Origin: Catellatospora bangladeshensis
Lineage (GTDB): Bacteria; Actinomycetota; Actinomycetes; Mycobacteriales; Micromonosporaceae
Assembly: GCF_016862575.1 (NCBI RefSeq)
Contig: NZ_BONF01000008.1
Span: 372,001 to 436,000, forward strand
Direction of reading: 5' to 3'
Length of the DNA: 64,000 nucleotides
Positions 54,858 to 63,572 of the stretch are shown here, piece by piece; the stretch's first letter is position 1, and every line of letters begins with the position of its first letter. Made by a program: the position numbers and the translations under genes. The notes under the pieces are model-generated. The model saw only the letters and a list, made by a program, of their open reading frames with translations, searched no databases and was not told where the DNA came from.

Positions 54858-56516
54858 ATGGAGGTCGTGGCGCGTCCGTTCGATCCCCGTCTGCTCCGGC
54901 AGGTCCCGTCCACCCGCCGGGACGTGGTCCTGCTCGGGCTGCTCGGGTCGGCCGTCGCGATCGCCGTGGTCACCGCGGCGGTCGCGCTCGCCCGTGCGCT
55001 GTCCGCCGCGGTCGAGCTGCGGCTGGACGCGCCAGCGGTGACCCTGTTCCTGGCCGCGCTGGCCGCCCGTGCCGCGCTCACCAGCGGGCTCGGGGTGGTG
55101 TCGGCGCGGATGGCGGCCACGGTGAAGGCCGGGCTGCGGGCCGACCTGCTGGCCGCCGTGGGGCGGCGCGGGCCGGGCTGGCTGGCCGGGCAGCGGGCCG
55201 GTGAGCTGGCCACGCTCACCGGGCGCGGGCTCGACGCGCTGGACGGCTACTTCACCGGCTACCTGCCGCAGCTGGTGCTCGGCGTGACCGTCCCGGTCGG
55301 CGTACTGGCCGCGCTGGCCTTCGCCGACCTCACCTCGGCGGTGATCGTGCTGGTCACCCTGCCGCTCATCCCGGTCTTCGGCATCCTGGTCGGCTGGCAG
55401 ACCCGCACCGCCACCGAGCGGCAGTGGCACCGGCTGCAGCTGCTCGGCGGCCACTTCCTGGACATGGTGGCCGGCCTGCCCACGCTGAAGGCGTTCGGTC
55501 GGGCCCGCGCCCAGGTGGCCGCGGTCCGCGAGATGGCCGACCGGCACCGCGTCGCCACCATGCGCACGCTGCGCATCGCGTTCCTGTCCGCGCTGGTGCT
55601 GGAGCTGGTCGGCACCATCTCGGTCGCGCTGGTCGCGGTGCCGGTGGGCCTGCGCCTGCTGGGCGGCGGGATGACGCTGGCGGCCGCGTTCACGGTGCTG
55701 CTGCTGACCCCGGAGGCGTACGCCCCGCTGCGCGCCGCGGGCACGAAGTTCCACGCCAGCATGGAGGGCCTGACCGCACTCGACCAGGCGTTCACCCTGC
55801 TGGCGGCGGCGCAGGGCGCTCCCGCCGGCGGCGCCCGCACCGCGCCCCGCGAGAGCCAGATCGAGCTGCGCGGGGTCACCGTGACCTACGACCGCACCAC
55901 CGCGCTGCGCGACGCCGACCTGGTCATCCGGCCCGGCGAGCGCCTCGCGCTGGTCGGGCCCAGCGGCGGCGGCAAGAGCACCCTGCTGAACCTGCTGCTC
56001 GGCTTCACCGTGCCGGACGCCGGGCGGGTGCTCGTGGATGGTGCCGACCTGGCCGAGCTGGACCTCGACGCGTGGCGCCGCCGGCTGGGCTGGGTGCCGC
56101 AACGGGCGCACCTGTTCGCCGACACGGTCGCCGCGAACATCGCCCTCGGCGACCCGGACGCGTCCCGCGAGCGGATCGAGCGGGCGGCCCGCGCCGCGGC
56201 GTTCGGGCCGGTGCTCGACGCGCTCCCGCAGGGCCTGGACACGCTGCTGGGCGAGCGCGGGCACGGCCTGTCCAGCGGCGAGCGCCAGCGGCTCGCGCTG
56301 GCCCGCGCGTTCCTGCGCGACGCGCCGATGCTGCTGCTCGACGAGCCGACCGCACGGCTGGACGCCGCCAGCGAGCAGGCCGTCGTCGACGCCACCCTGA
56401 CCCTGGTGCAGGGCCGCACCGCCCTGCTCGTCGCCCACCGCCCCGCCCTGCTCGCCGCGGCGACCCGCGTCGTGCGCATCGAGCACGGCACCCTCCACGA
56501 GCTGGTGACCGTATGA
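54858..56516 (+). CDS. cydD: Thiol reductant ABC exporter subunit CydD
   Basis: This 552-residue half-transporter has six membrane helices (about residues 20-310) and an ATPase domain: Walker A GPSGGGKST, the signature LSSGERQRLALARA, Walker B MLLLDEPTARLD. CydDC exports cysteine or glutathione-type thiols and heme-related material needed to assemble cytochrome bd oxidase; in actinobacteria the low-molecular-weight thiol would be different. It starts 18 nt after the sigma gene. cydA and cydB are not in the window. Confidence 0.93.
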   Translation: MEVVARPFDPRLLRQVPSTRRDVVLLGLLGSAVAIAVVTAAVALARALSAAVELRLDAPAVTLFLAALAARAALTSGLGVVSARMAATVKAGLRADLLAAVGRRGPGWLAGQRAGELATLTGRGLDALDGYFTGYLPQLVLGVTVPVGVLAALAFADLTSAVIVLVTLPLIPVFGILVGWQTRTATERQWHRLQLLGGHFLDMVAGLPTLKAFGRARAQVAAVREMADRHRVATMRTLRIAFLSALVLELVGTISVALVAVPVGLRLLGGGMTLAAAFTVLLLTPEAYAPLRAAGTKFHASMEGLTALDQAFTLLAAAQGAPAGGARTAPRESQIELRGVTVTYDRTTALRDADLVIRPGERLALVGPSGGGKSTLLNLLLGFTVPDAGRVLVDGADLAELDLDAWRRRLGWVPQRAHLFADTVAANIALGDPDASRERIERAARAAAFGPVLDALPQGLDTLLGERGHGLSSGERQRLALARAFLRDAPMLLLDEPTARLDAASEQAVVDATLTLVQGRTALLVAHRPALLAAATRVVRIEHGTLHELVTV

Positions 56517-56541
56517 GCCGCCGTCGCGCTCGCGCCTGGGC

Positions 56542-56603
56542 CGCGGTTTCGGGGAAACTGCAGCTTCCCGAGCGTCCTTTCCCGCACTTTCCCCGAAACC
56601 GCG
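56542..56603. repeat. Palindromic repeat, family F, between cydD and cydC
   Basis: The 16-nt perfect arms CGCGGTTTCGGGGAAA (56542-56557) and TTTCCCCGAAACCGCG (56588-56603) have a 30-nt loop. It sits in the 118-bp gap within the cydDC operon and could reduce cydC expression relative to cydD. Confidence 0.9.
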
Positions 56604-56634
56604 CGGCGTCCGCCGTGGGCGGCGGGGTGGCGGT

Positions 56635-58401
56635 ATGAGGGGGCGGGCAGGGTCTGTGTGGCGGGTGCTGGAGTTCGCGTACCCGTTGCGGTGGCGGTTC
56701 GTCGGGGCGGGGGTGCTCGCGGCCGGGACCGAGGCGGCGGGGCTGGGGCTGATGGCGGCGGCGACGTGGCTGCTGGCCACGGCGGCGGGGCAGCCGCCGC
56801 TGATCGCGCTGTCGGTGGCGATCGTGCTGGTGCGGGCGCTGGCCATCGGGCGCGGCGTGCTGCGCTACGTCGAGCGGCTGGCGAGCCACGACGCGGTGCT
56901 GCGCATGGTGTCCGACGTGCGCGCCCGGATCTTCGCCGCGCTGGTCGACCGGCCCCCGGCCCGGCGCGGCGACGCGCTCAGCCGCATGGTGTCGGACGTG
57001 GACGCGGTGCAGGACCTGCTGATCCGGGTGCTGCTGCCGATGGCGGCGGCCGGGACGGTCGCGCTCGCGGCCGTGGTGACCGCGTTCGCCGCCGATCCGC
57101 TGGTCGCGCTGGTGCTGCTGGCGGGCCTGGCGGCGACCGGCGTGGCGCTGCCCCTGCTCGCGGCAAGGCTGGCCCGGCACGGCGGCGCCCGGCTCGCGCC
57201 GCTGCGCGCGGCGTACGCCGTGGACACCGTGGACCTGGTGCACGGCGCGGCGGACCTGGCCGCGTTCGGTGCTCGCACGGAGTACGAGGCCCGGGGCGCG
57301 GCGCACGCCGCCGAGCTGGCCCGGGTGGAACGCTCGCTGGCCCGGCGCTCGTTCGCGGTGGACGCCGCCGCGACGATGCTGGGCGGCGTCACCGCGATGG
57401 CCGTGCTCGCCACGGCGCTGCACCGCGGCCTGCCCGGGGTCTGGCTCGCCGTGCTCGCCGTGGCCACCCTGGCCGCCGGGGAGATCGCGCAGTCCCTGCT
57501 GGCCGCCGCCCGCAAGGGCGCCGAGATCCGCGGCAGCCTCGACCGCGTGGCCGAGCTGCTCGACCACCCCGCACCGGCCACCGCCGACCGGCCCGATGCC
57601 GCAGGCACGACCGCGGCACGCGCCGCAGGAACGCCCGCTGCCGGCACGGCGGATTCCCTGCGCGGGCTGCCCGTGCCCCATGGACCGGTACATCTGCGGC
57701 TGCGCGGGGCCGGGGTCCGCTACCGGGCCGACGGACCGCCCGCACTGCACGGGGTCGACCTCGACCTGCCGCCCGGAAAGCGGGTCGCGATCGTCGGCCC
57801 GTCCGGCGCGGGCAAGAGCACACTGCTCGCACTGCTGACCGGCGTGGTCGTCCCCGACATGGGCAGCGCCGAGGTGGTCGCCGCAGCGCCGGGCCCGCGC
57901 CCGGAGGCGACCCCGATCGGCGCGTACGACCGCGAGCGCTGGCCTGCCGCGGTGACCGGCCTGCTGGCCGACGCCCACCTGTTCCACGCCTCGGTGCGCG
58001 ACAACCTGCTGCTGGCCCGTCCGGAGGCGGACGACGCCGAGCTGGTGGCCGCGTGCCGCACGGCGGGGCTGGGCGACTGGGTCGGCGAGCACGGGCTCGA
58101 CGTACGGGTGGGCGAGGACGGGGCCGCGCTCTCCGGCGGGCAGCGGCAGCGGCTCGCGCTGGCCCGCGCGGTGCTGGCCGATCCCGAGCTGCTGCTGCTC
58201 GACGAGCCGACCGAGGGCCTCGACCCCGGGCAGGCCGACGAGGTGCTCGCAGCCGTGCTCGCCCACCGCGGCGACCGCGCGACGGTGCTGGTGACCCACC
58301 GGCTCACCGGTCTCGACGCGTTCGACGAGGTCCTGGTGCTGGACGGCGGCAGCGTGAAGGAGCGGGGAACGCAAGGCTGGGTGCGGGCGCACGGCGGCTG
58401 A
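56635..58401 (+). CDS. cydC: Thiol reductant ABC exporter subunit CydC
   Basis: This 588-residue half-transporter pairs with CydD. It has six membrane helices (about residues 15-280), an unusually long Ala/Thr/Pro linker (about 315-345), and an ATPase domain with GPSGAGKST, the signature LSGGQRQRLALARA and Walker B LLLLDEPTEGLD. Assignment rests on its position after cydD and the typical N-terminus (REGV-like loops and VERLASHDAVLRM, a CydC hallmark). The start ATG 56635 follows the palindromic repeat. Confidence 0.92.
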   Translation: MRGRAGSVWRVLEFAYPLRWRFVGAGVLAAGTEAAGLGLMAAATWLLATAAGQPPLIALSVAIVLVRALAIGRGVLRYVERLASHDAVLRMVSDVRARIFAALVDRPPARRGDALSRMVSDVDAVQDLLIRVLLPMAAAGTVALAAVVTAFAADPLVALVLLAGLAATGVALPLLAARLARHGGARLAPLRAAYAVDTVDLVHGAADLAAFGARTEYEARGAAHAAELARVERSLARRSFAVDAAATMLGGVTAMAVLATALHRGLPGVWLAVLAVATLAAGEIAQSLLAAARKGAEIRGSLDRVAELLDHPAPATADRPDAAGTTAARAAGTPAAGTADSLRGLPVPHGPVHLRLRGAGVRYRADGPPALHGVDLDLPPGKRVAIVGPSGAGKSTLLALLTGVVVPDMGSAEVVAAAPGPRPEATPIGAYDRERWPAAVTGLLADAHLFHASVRDNLLLARPEADDAELVAACRTAGLGDWVGEHGLDVRVGEDGAALSGGQRQRLALARAVLADPELLLLDEPTEGLDPGQADEVLAAVLAHRGDRATVLVTHRLTGLDAFDEVLVLDGGSVKERGTQGWVRAHGG

Positions 58402-58472
58402 CACGAACCACTAGGGTGTGCGGAGAGTCACCGACCCGGCAGAGGTCGGCAGCCTTTTGGCGGAGGTCAGCT

Positions 58473-59297
58473 GTGGCAAGCACGCTCTGGGACGATTACC
58501 AGGTCACGCCGGTCGAGGTAGCCCTGCCCGGCGGCAAGGTCGGGCTGACGCTGCGGGCCTACCGCCCAGCGAGCGAGCTGACCCCGACCGACGTCTCCGA
58601 CCGTGAGGACGACGACGACGTCTTCGCCGCCAAGGACTCGCGCCGCCCCATCCCCGGTCTGGCCGACGACGAGGAGATGCCGGAGTTCGTCTGGACCAAG
58701 GAGGCCCTCGACGAGGTCGCCGCCGGCCCGGCCGAGGACGAGGTCGCCGAGCGCAGGGTCGAGGCCGAGGAGGCCGCGGACGACGACGATGACGAGGCCG
58801 CCGTCTCCGACGAGGAGGTCCCGGCGTTCCTGTCGCACAAGGGCAAGTTGTTGCTGTTCGCGAGCGCGAAGGGCCTGGCCGACTTCGTCCGCTCCAGCGC
58901 CCCGCACGACCTCAAGCAGCTCGAAGGCTGGTCGAAACTGGCGAAGTCGGTCAAGGCCGACGACGTGGTCGCCGGCGAGGACGACGCGTACGAACTGGAC
59001 CTGGTCGTGGAGAACCTCCGCGGCGGCCCGGACGCGTGGGACCCCGAGCTGGTGCTGCGCGCCGGTGAGTTCGCCCGTGACGTGAGCTACGCTCTTCGCC
59101 TTAAGCCGGTCATGGTGGCGCTCTCCCCGGGTTCCCCCCTCGACGACCTGGACGAGGCGCTGCGCGCTTCGGCCGACGGTGGTCTGGGCGGCTTCTTCGC
59201 CAAGAGGAAGCTGCGCAAAATCGGGGCAGAGCAGGCATCCATCGGCTGGCGCTCGATTATTGGCAAGATCTCTGCCGCTGTGGACTGGCGCGACTGA
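58473..59297 (+). CDS. Acidic conserved protein, unknown function
   Basis: This 274-residue protein begins WDDYQVTPVEVALPGGKVGLTLRAYRP, then has a long acidic linker (about residues 40-110, rich in Asp, Glu and Ala). It ends in a globular part with FLSHKGKLLLFASAKGLADFVR and a basic C-terminus SIGWRSIIGKISAAVDWRD. I know of no functional assignment. The start is GTG 58473 with GGAGG 6 nt upstream. It is followed 58 nt later by the large repeat-bearing protein on the same strand, perhaps an operon. Confidence 0.75.
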   Translation: MASTLWDDYQVTPVEVALPGGKVGLTLRAYRPASELTPTDVSDREDDDDVFAAKDSRRPIPGLADDEEMPEFVWTKEALDEVAAGPAEDEVAERRVEAEEAADDDDDEAAVSDEEVPAFLSHKGKLLLFASAKGLADFVRSSAPHDLKQLEGWSKLAKSVKADDVVAGEDDAYELDLVVENLRGGPDAWDPELVLRAGEFARDVSYALRLKPVMVALSPGSPLDDLDEALRASADGGLGGFFAKRKLRKIGAEQASIGWRSIIGKISAAVDWRD

Positions 59298-59355
59298 CCC
59301 TCACCGGGCAACATCAGTCTTTGGCACACGAGGAGTCCGGGAGGAGGACGAGTCC

Positions 59356-61995
59356 GTGGCGCTCGTGCGGGTGTACTGCGGTATGACGTCGACGGCTCCG
59401 GCAGTCGAGGTGGGAGACACGCTCGCGGCGGCCGTGAACCGGCTGACCGTCGCCGTCGTCGACGACTCCGGCCGGCTGCTGGAGTTCTGCGTCATCAACG
59501 ACGACCCCGCGGGATACGCGCTGGTGACGTCGCTGCTGGCGGAACGGTTCGGCGGCTCGACGATGGTCACGGTGGCCGCGGACAGCGATGACCACCAGGT
59601 CATCTCGCTGCTCGCCGCCGGCGGCCGCGCGATCGCGTACACCGACGACGAGACCGCCGACGACTTCGCCGACCGGTTCGCCGACGACGAGTCCATGGAC
59701 GAGGTCGACTCCACCCCCGACGAGCGCCGGGCCGTGGGCCTGGCCCGCGCCCTGCAGGCCGGTGCCCTCTCCGCCGTGGTCGGCCCCGCCCCGCGTGAGT
59801 TCGTGGCGTTCAAGCCCGTGCTGGCCGCGCACGCGGCGCTGGCCGTCGGCCGGCACGCCGCCGCCGTCGCCCTGCGCGAGGTGCTGCGCGAGCTCTACCC
59901 CGCCGCGCTGCGCGCGTACCCCGATCCCGCCGCGCCGGTGGCGCTGGCCGTGCTGGAGGCGCTGCCCGAGCCGGGCATGCTGGCCGGCCAGGCCGGCTCC
60001 CGGGGCCGGGACAACGGCGCGACCGCCGAGGCCGTCGCGGCCCGGCTGGTGGCCGACGGCATCTGCGACAGCGCCACCGCCCTGGAGGCGGTCACCGCGC
60101 TGCGCGTCGCGATCGCCGAGACGCCCCGCCGCAACGGCATCGGCAAGCAGCTGACCGCCGCGGTGGCCGACTCGGTCCGCTACAGCGTGGCCGCGGTGCG
60201 TTCGGTGGACGCCGCCGGTGGCGCCCTGATCGACACCCTGGCCGAGCGCATGGCTCCGCTGCCCGCGGCGGCTCCCGCCCCGGCCCAGGCCGCCACCCGC
60301 CGCACCGGCGTGCCTGTGACCTCCGCGCCGCCCGCCGCCCCGGCCGCGACCGGCGGCCGCCGCCGCCAGCCGACGCCGGTGAGCGCCGCTCCGGCGCAGC
60401 CGCGCCCCGTGCACACCCCGCCGGTCGCCCCCGAGCCGGTCGTCGCGGCGCCCTCCGCCCCGCCGCCGGTCGAGCGACCCGCGTGGGCGCCCGCCATGCC
60501 GCCCGTGCCGCCCGGCTTCGAGCCGACCCCCATCACGGGTACCCCACTGGTCGCCGGCCCCGCAGCGGCGCAACCGGCGGCTCCCGCGGCCACCCGGCAG
60601 CTGCCCACCCCGATCCCGCCGCGGCAGGCGCCGATCCCCGCGCAGCGCAGCACGCGCTCGCCGGTGGACGAGAACCAGCCGTTCGTGCCGAAGCTGACCA
60701 ACGCGGCCATCAACAGCGAGCGCGCCGCCCGCGGGTTCAACCCGGCCCCGGCCGCGCCCGAGCAGGCGGACGAGCCCGCGAGCCGCGGTTACCAGGACGA
60801 GCCCGCGCCGCGCGGTTACCAGGACGAGCCCGCGCCGCGTGGTTTCCAGGACGAGCCCGCCGGCCGCGGCTACCGGGACGAGCCCGTGGCCCGTGGTTTC
60901 CAGGACGAGCCCGCACCTCGCGGTTACCAGTCGGCCGCGGATCTCGCCAGCGAGATGGCAGAGCGTGCGGCGCGCGGTTTCCAGTCGTCGCCCGCACCCC
61001 GGGACGAGGCCCCCGCCCGCTCGCAGCGCGGCGGCTACCAGCAGCCCGCGCAGCGGGACGAGCCCGCCGAGCGCGCGCCGCGCGGCGGCCACCCGCAGCA
61101 GCCCGCCGCCGATCTGACGAGTGAGCTGGGGCAGCGGGCACGCCGGTTCCAGCGTGAGGACAGCCAGCACGATCTCGACGAGCGGATGCCGCGCGGGTAC
61201 AACCCGCCGTCCGCCACCGACGTGCCGACCGACATCACCCGGATGCCGTCACGCCGCGACGAGGACCCGCTGAACGTGGCCCCGCCCGGCTCGCGGGCCA
61301 ACTGGCCGCTGAACCCGGAGCCGGAGGAGCCGGCCCGCGGCGGCGACCAGCGCGTCACCCCGCCGTGGCTCGACGACGACCTGGTGCTGCCGGACTCCCC
61401 GGGCCTGCGCCTGGTCGACGAGCCCGACGGGCGCCGCGGCGGCCGTGGCGGACGCGGCGGCGAGCCGCCGCTGCGGCTGGTGGACGACAGCGCGCTGACC
61501 GGCGCCCGGCCCAAGCCGCGCCGCACCGAGCGGGCGTCCTCCCCGGCCGAGGGCGAGGACGACGACCTGCTGATCTTCGCCTCGGTCTCGTCCGCGTGGT
61601 TCAGCGGCCCCGGCACCGACGAGGACGAGGTCACCTGGAACTCGACCATGGACAGCGGCTGGCGCGCCGCCGAGCAGGCCTCCCGCCCCTCGGTCGGCAA
61701 CGACACCACGGCCGGCCTGCCGCGCCGCGTCCCGCAGGCCAACCTGGTGCCCGGCTCGACGCCGGAGCGCGAGGAGCGGCCGCTGCGCATCGTCCGCGAC
61801 GCCGCCGGCATCGCCGCGCACACCAGCAACTACTTCCGCGGCTGGCGGCGCGGCAACCAGGAGATCGGCGGCAGCGGCTTCTCCGTCGGCGGGCGGCCGG
61901 GCCGCGAGTCGGCCAACGGCTGGGACTTCAGCCGGGAGCACGACACCCGCGACGACCGGGACGACTACAACTACCGGGCGGCGAACTACCGCTGA
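59356..61995 (+). CDS. Large protein with 9-residue repeats and a conservon-kinase-like C-terminal tail
   Basis: This 879-residue protein has an N-terminal globular region (about residues 1-310) with VALVRVYCGMTS and a helical part. A long disordered Pro/Ala/Arg-rich middle contains tandem GYQDEPAPR-type repeats (about 475-525). The C-terminal tail has GLPRRVPQANLVPG (about 788) and YFRGWRRGNQE. From memory, that tail matches the end of actinobacterial conservon sensor kinases, yet no kinase domain is present. A conservon GTPase lies nearby (63573). The start GTG 59356 has GAGGAGG 8 nt upstream. Function unknown; a role in the GTPase signalling system is inference. Confidence 0.75.
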   Translation: MALVRVYCGMTSTAPAVEVGDTLAAAVNRLTVAVVDDSGRLLEFCVINDDPAGYALVTSLLAERFGGSTMVTVAADSDDHQVISLLAAGGRAIAYTDDETADDFADRFADDESMDEVDSTPDERRAVGLARALQAGALSAVVGPAPREFVAFKPVLAAHAALAVGRHAAAVALREVLRELYPAALRAYPDPAAPVALAVLEALPEPGMLAGQAGSRGRDNGATAEAVAARLVADGICDSATALEAVTALRVAIAETPRRNGIGKQLTAAVADSVRYSVAAVRSVDAAGGALIDTLAERMAPLPAAAPAPAQAATRRTGVPVTSAPPAAPAATGGRRRQPTPVSAAPAQPRPVHTPPVAPEPVVAAPSAPPPVERPAWAPAMPPVPPGFEPTPITGTPLVAGPAAAQPAAPAATRQLPTPIPPRQAPIPAQRSTRSPVDENQPFVPKLTNAAINSERAARGFNPAPAAPEQADEPASRGYQDEPAPRGYQDEPAPRGFQDEPAGRGYRDEPVARGFQDEPAPRGYQSAADLASEMAERAARGFQSSPAPRDEAPARSQRGGYQQPAQRDEPAERAPRGGHPQQPAADLTSELGQRARRFQREDSQHDLDERMPRGYNPPSATDVPTDITRMPSRRDEDPLNVAPPGSRANWPLNPEPEEPARGGDQRVTPPWLDDDLVLPDSPGLRLVDEPDGRRGGRGGRGGEPPLRLVDDSALTGARPKPRRTERASSPAEGEDDDLLIFASVSSAWFSGPGTDEDEVTWNSTMDSGWRAAEQASRPSVGNDTTAGLPRRVPQANLVPGSTPEREERPLRIVRDAAGIAAHTSNYFRGWRRGNQEIGGSGFSVGGRPGRESANGWDFSREHDTRDDRDDYNYRAANYR
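60778..60930 (+). repeat. Tandem 27-bp repeat coding for GYQDEPAPR units
   Basis: About six imperfect 27-bp units encode variants of GY/F-Q/R-DEP-x-x-R in the large protein at 59356-61995. Units alternate Tyr and Phe and Ala-Pro, Ala-Gly and Val-Ala, showing they have diverged after duplication. Confidence 0.85.
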
Positions 61996-62123
61996 GCTGC
62001 GGTAAGTGTGTTCCTGGCCATAGTCCCCGAGCTTGACCCCCGCCTCGGCGGGCCAGCACGATACGTGTGCGGCAGTGGCTCACGCCACTGCCCATGCACC
62101 CCTGCACCGCGGAAAGGCACGTC

Positions 62124-63326
62124 ATGAACAGCGCCACAGGTGGACTTACCCGACGCAACGCTCTCACCGGCGGGTTGGGTCTGATCGCCGGAGCGCTGCT
62201 GGCGGCCTGTTCCGAGCCGGACGCCACGGAGGCGGGCGCGACCAGCGAGATCGTGCTCGGGGCCAGTCTGGAGCTGACCGGCGTCGGCTCCACCCTCGGC
62301 AAGCTGCAGGAGCAGGCACTGAAGGTCGGCGCTGAGGAGATCAACTCGATCGGCGTGCCGTTCGGCGAGGGCCGCCTCTACATCCGCGTGGTCGTCAAGG
62401 ACAACGGCGGCAACCCCGCCACCGCGGCGCAGCAGGCCAAGGACCTCATCGAGCAGGACAAGGTCAGCGCGCTGATCGGCGGCGTGACCGTGGAGACCGC
62501 CCGCACGATGATCGCGGTCGCCGAGGAGCGCAAGGTCCCGCTGCTCTGCCTCAACAGCGGCGACGACATGATCGTGCCCCTGCCGCAGCGCAAGTTCGTC
62601 TACCAGCTCGGCCCCAACGCCTCCGACATCGCCGCCCTCATGGGCCGCGAGCTGCGCAAGCTCGGGCTGCAGAAGGTCGCGGTGCTCGCCTCGACGGACG
62701 GTCACGGCGACGCCGGTGTCCGGGCGCTGCCCCGCGCCCTGCTCACCGTCGGCCGGGAGCTGGTCACCACGGTGCGCCTGCCCAAGACCGGCCGGGCCTT
62801 CGGCGACGCCGCACGCAGCATCGCCGAGGCCGAGCCCGACGCGGTCATCGTGTGGGCGCAGGCGCCGCTGAGCGCCGCCGCGGTCGCCGCGGTCCGCGCA
62901 GCCGGCTTCACCGGCCGGTTCATCCTCGACCCCGGCGCGGGCGCCGACGAGACCCTCAGCGGGCCCAACGGCAAGGCGATGGAGGGCGCCTACATCGTGC
63001 ACCCCGTCGTGCTCGCCGGGGCCCCCACGATGGCCACCACGCCCTCCGGACGCGCCGCCCGCGCGTTCGTGTACCGCTACATCCAGCAGTACGGCTCGTT
63101 CAGCGGTTTCGCGCCGTACGCGGCCGACGCGCTGACGCTGCTGGCGACCGCGGCCCGGCGTGCGGTCAGCACCGACCCGCAGCGGCTGCGCGGCCGGCTG
63201 GAGGGCGGCCCGATCGAGGGCATCGCCGGAGCGTACGCCTTCCAGCCGATCTCCCACGGCGGCCTGGAGCCCGACGCCCTCATCCCCTTCATCGTCCGCC
63301 AGGGCGCCTGGGTCCGCCTCAGCTGA
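62124..63326 (+). CDS. Branched-chain-amino-acid-type ABC substrate-binding lipoprotein
   Basis: This 400-residue periplasmic-binding-fold protein is of the Leu/Ile/Val-binding (Peripla_BP_6) family. The N-terminus has an RR motif (TRRNALTGG) before a hydrophobic stretch and the lipobox LLAAC, so it may be a Tat-exported lipoprotein. The ligand pocket lies between two lobes starting EIVLGASLELTG and YQLGPNASDIAALMGRE. No permease or ATPase is adjacent, so it may bind a signal molecule for the nearby conservon system rather than import nutrients. The start ATG 62124 has GGAAAGG 6 nt upstream. A clear terminator follows. Confidence 0.9.
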   Translation: MNSATGGLTRRNALTGGLGLIAGALLAACSEPDATEAGATSEIVLGASLELTGVGSTLGKLQEQALKVGAEEINSIGVPFGEGRLYIRVVVKDNGGNPATAAQQAKDLIEQDKVSALIGGVTVETARTMIAVAEERKVPLLCLNSGDDMIVPLPQRKFVYQLGPNASDIAALMGRELRKLGLQKVAVLASTDGHGDAGVRALPRALLTVGRELVTTVRLPKTGRAFGDAARSIAEAEPDAVIVWAQAPLSAAAVAAVRAAGFTGRFILDPGAGADETLSGPNGKAMEGAYIVHPVVLAGAPTMATTPSGRAARAFVYRYIQQYGSFSGFAPYAADALTLLATAARRAVSTDPQRLRGRLEGGPIEGIAGAYAFQPISHGGLEPDALIPFIVRQGAWVRLS

Positions 63327-63349
63327 CCCGCCCCCGGCGTCGAACAGTC

Positions 63350-63384
63350 GCGGCCTCCCGGTGTCCCGGGGGGCCGCATTTTCT
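63350..63384 (+). terminator. Rho-independent terminator after the substrate-binding protein gene
   Basis: The stem GCGGCC-T-CCCGG / CCGGG-G-GGCCGC with a TGTC loop is followed by ATTTTCTT. This is the best intrinsic terminator in the window and lies 24 bp past the stop. Confidence 0.9.
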
Positions 63385-63400
63385 TGGCAGAGCCGCTGAT

Positions 63401-63460
63401 GATCGGTGTCTCGTGTCGAAAAGTGCCGTGGGAGCCAGGTTGTGACACCAGACAGCGATC
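63401..63460. repeat. Palindromic repeat, family E (copy E2)
   Basis: Arms GATCGGTGTCTCGTGTC (63401-63417) and GACACCAGACAGCGATC (63444-63460) match at 15 of 17 positions and share GATCG and CGTGTC with copy E1. Confidence 0.8.
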
Positions 63461-63523
63461 TTCGTGGGGCGGTCAGGGTCGGTGGTGGGGCGCTCGGTGG
63501 TGGGAGCCCGGGAGATACACGTC

Positions 63524-63554
63524 AGGCCCGCTGTCCTGTCCGGACGGCGGGCCT
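63524..63554. terminator. Hairpin between the substrate-binding protein and GTPase genes
   Basis: Arms AGGCCCGC (63524-63531) and GCGGGCCT (63547-63554) enclose an inner GTCC/GGAC. It lies 19 bp past the GTPase stop and may terminate that transcript; on the plus strand it is followed by TTCC. Confidence 0.6.
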
Positions 63555-63572
63555 TTCCGTGTCTAGGGAATG

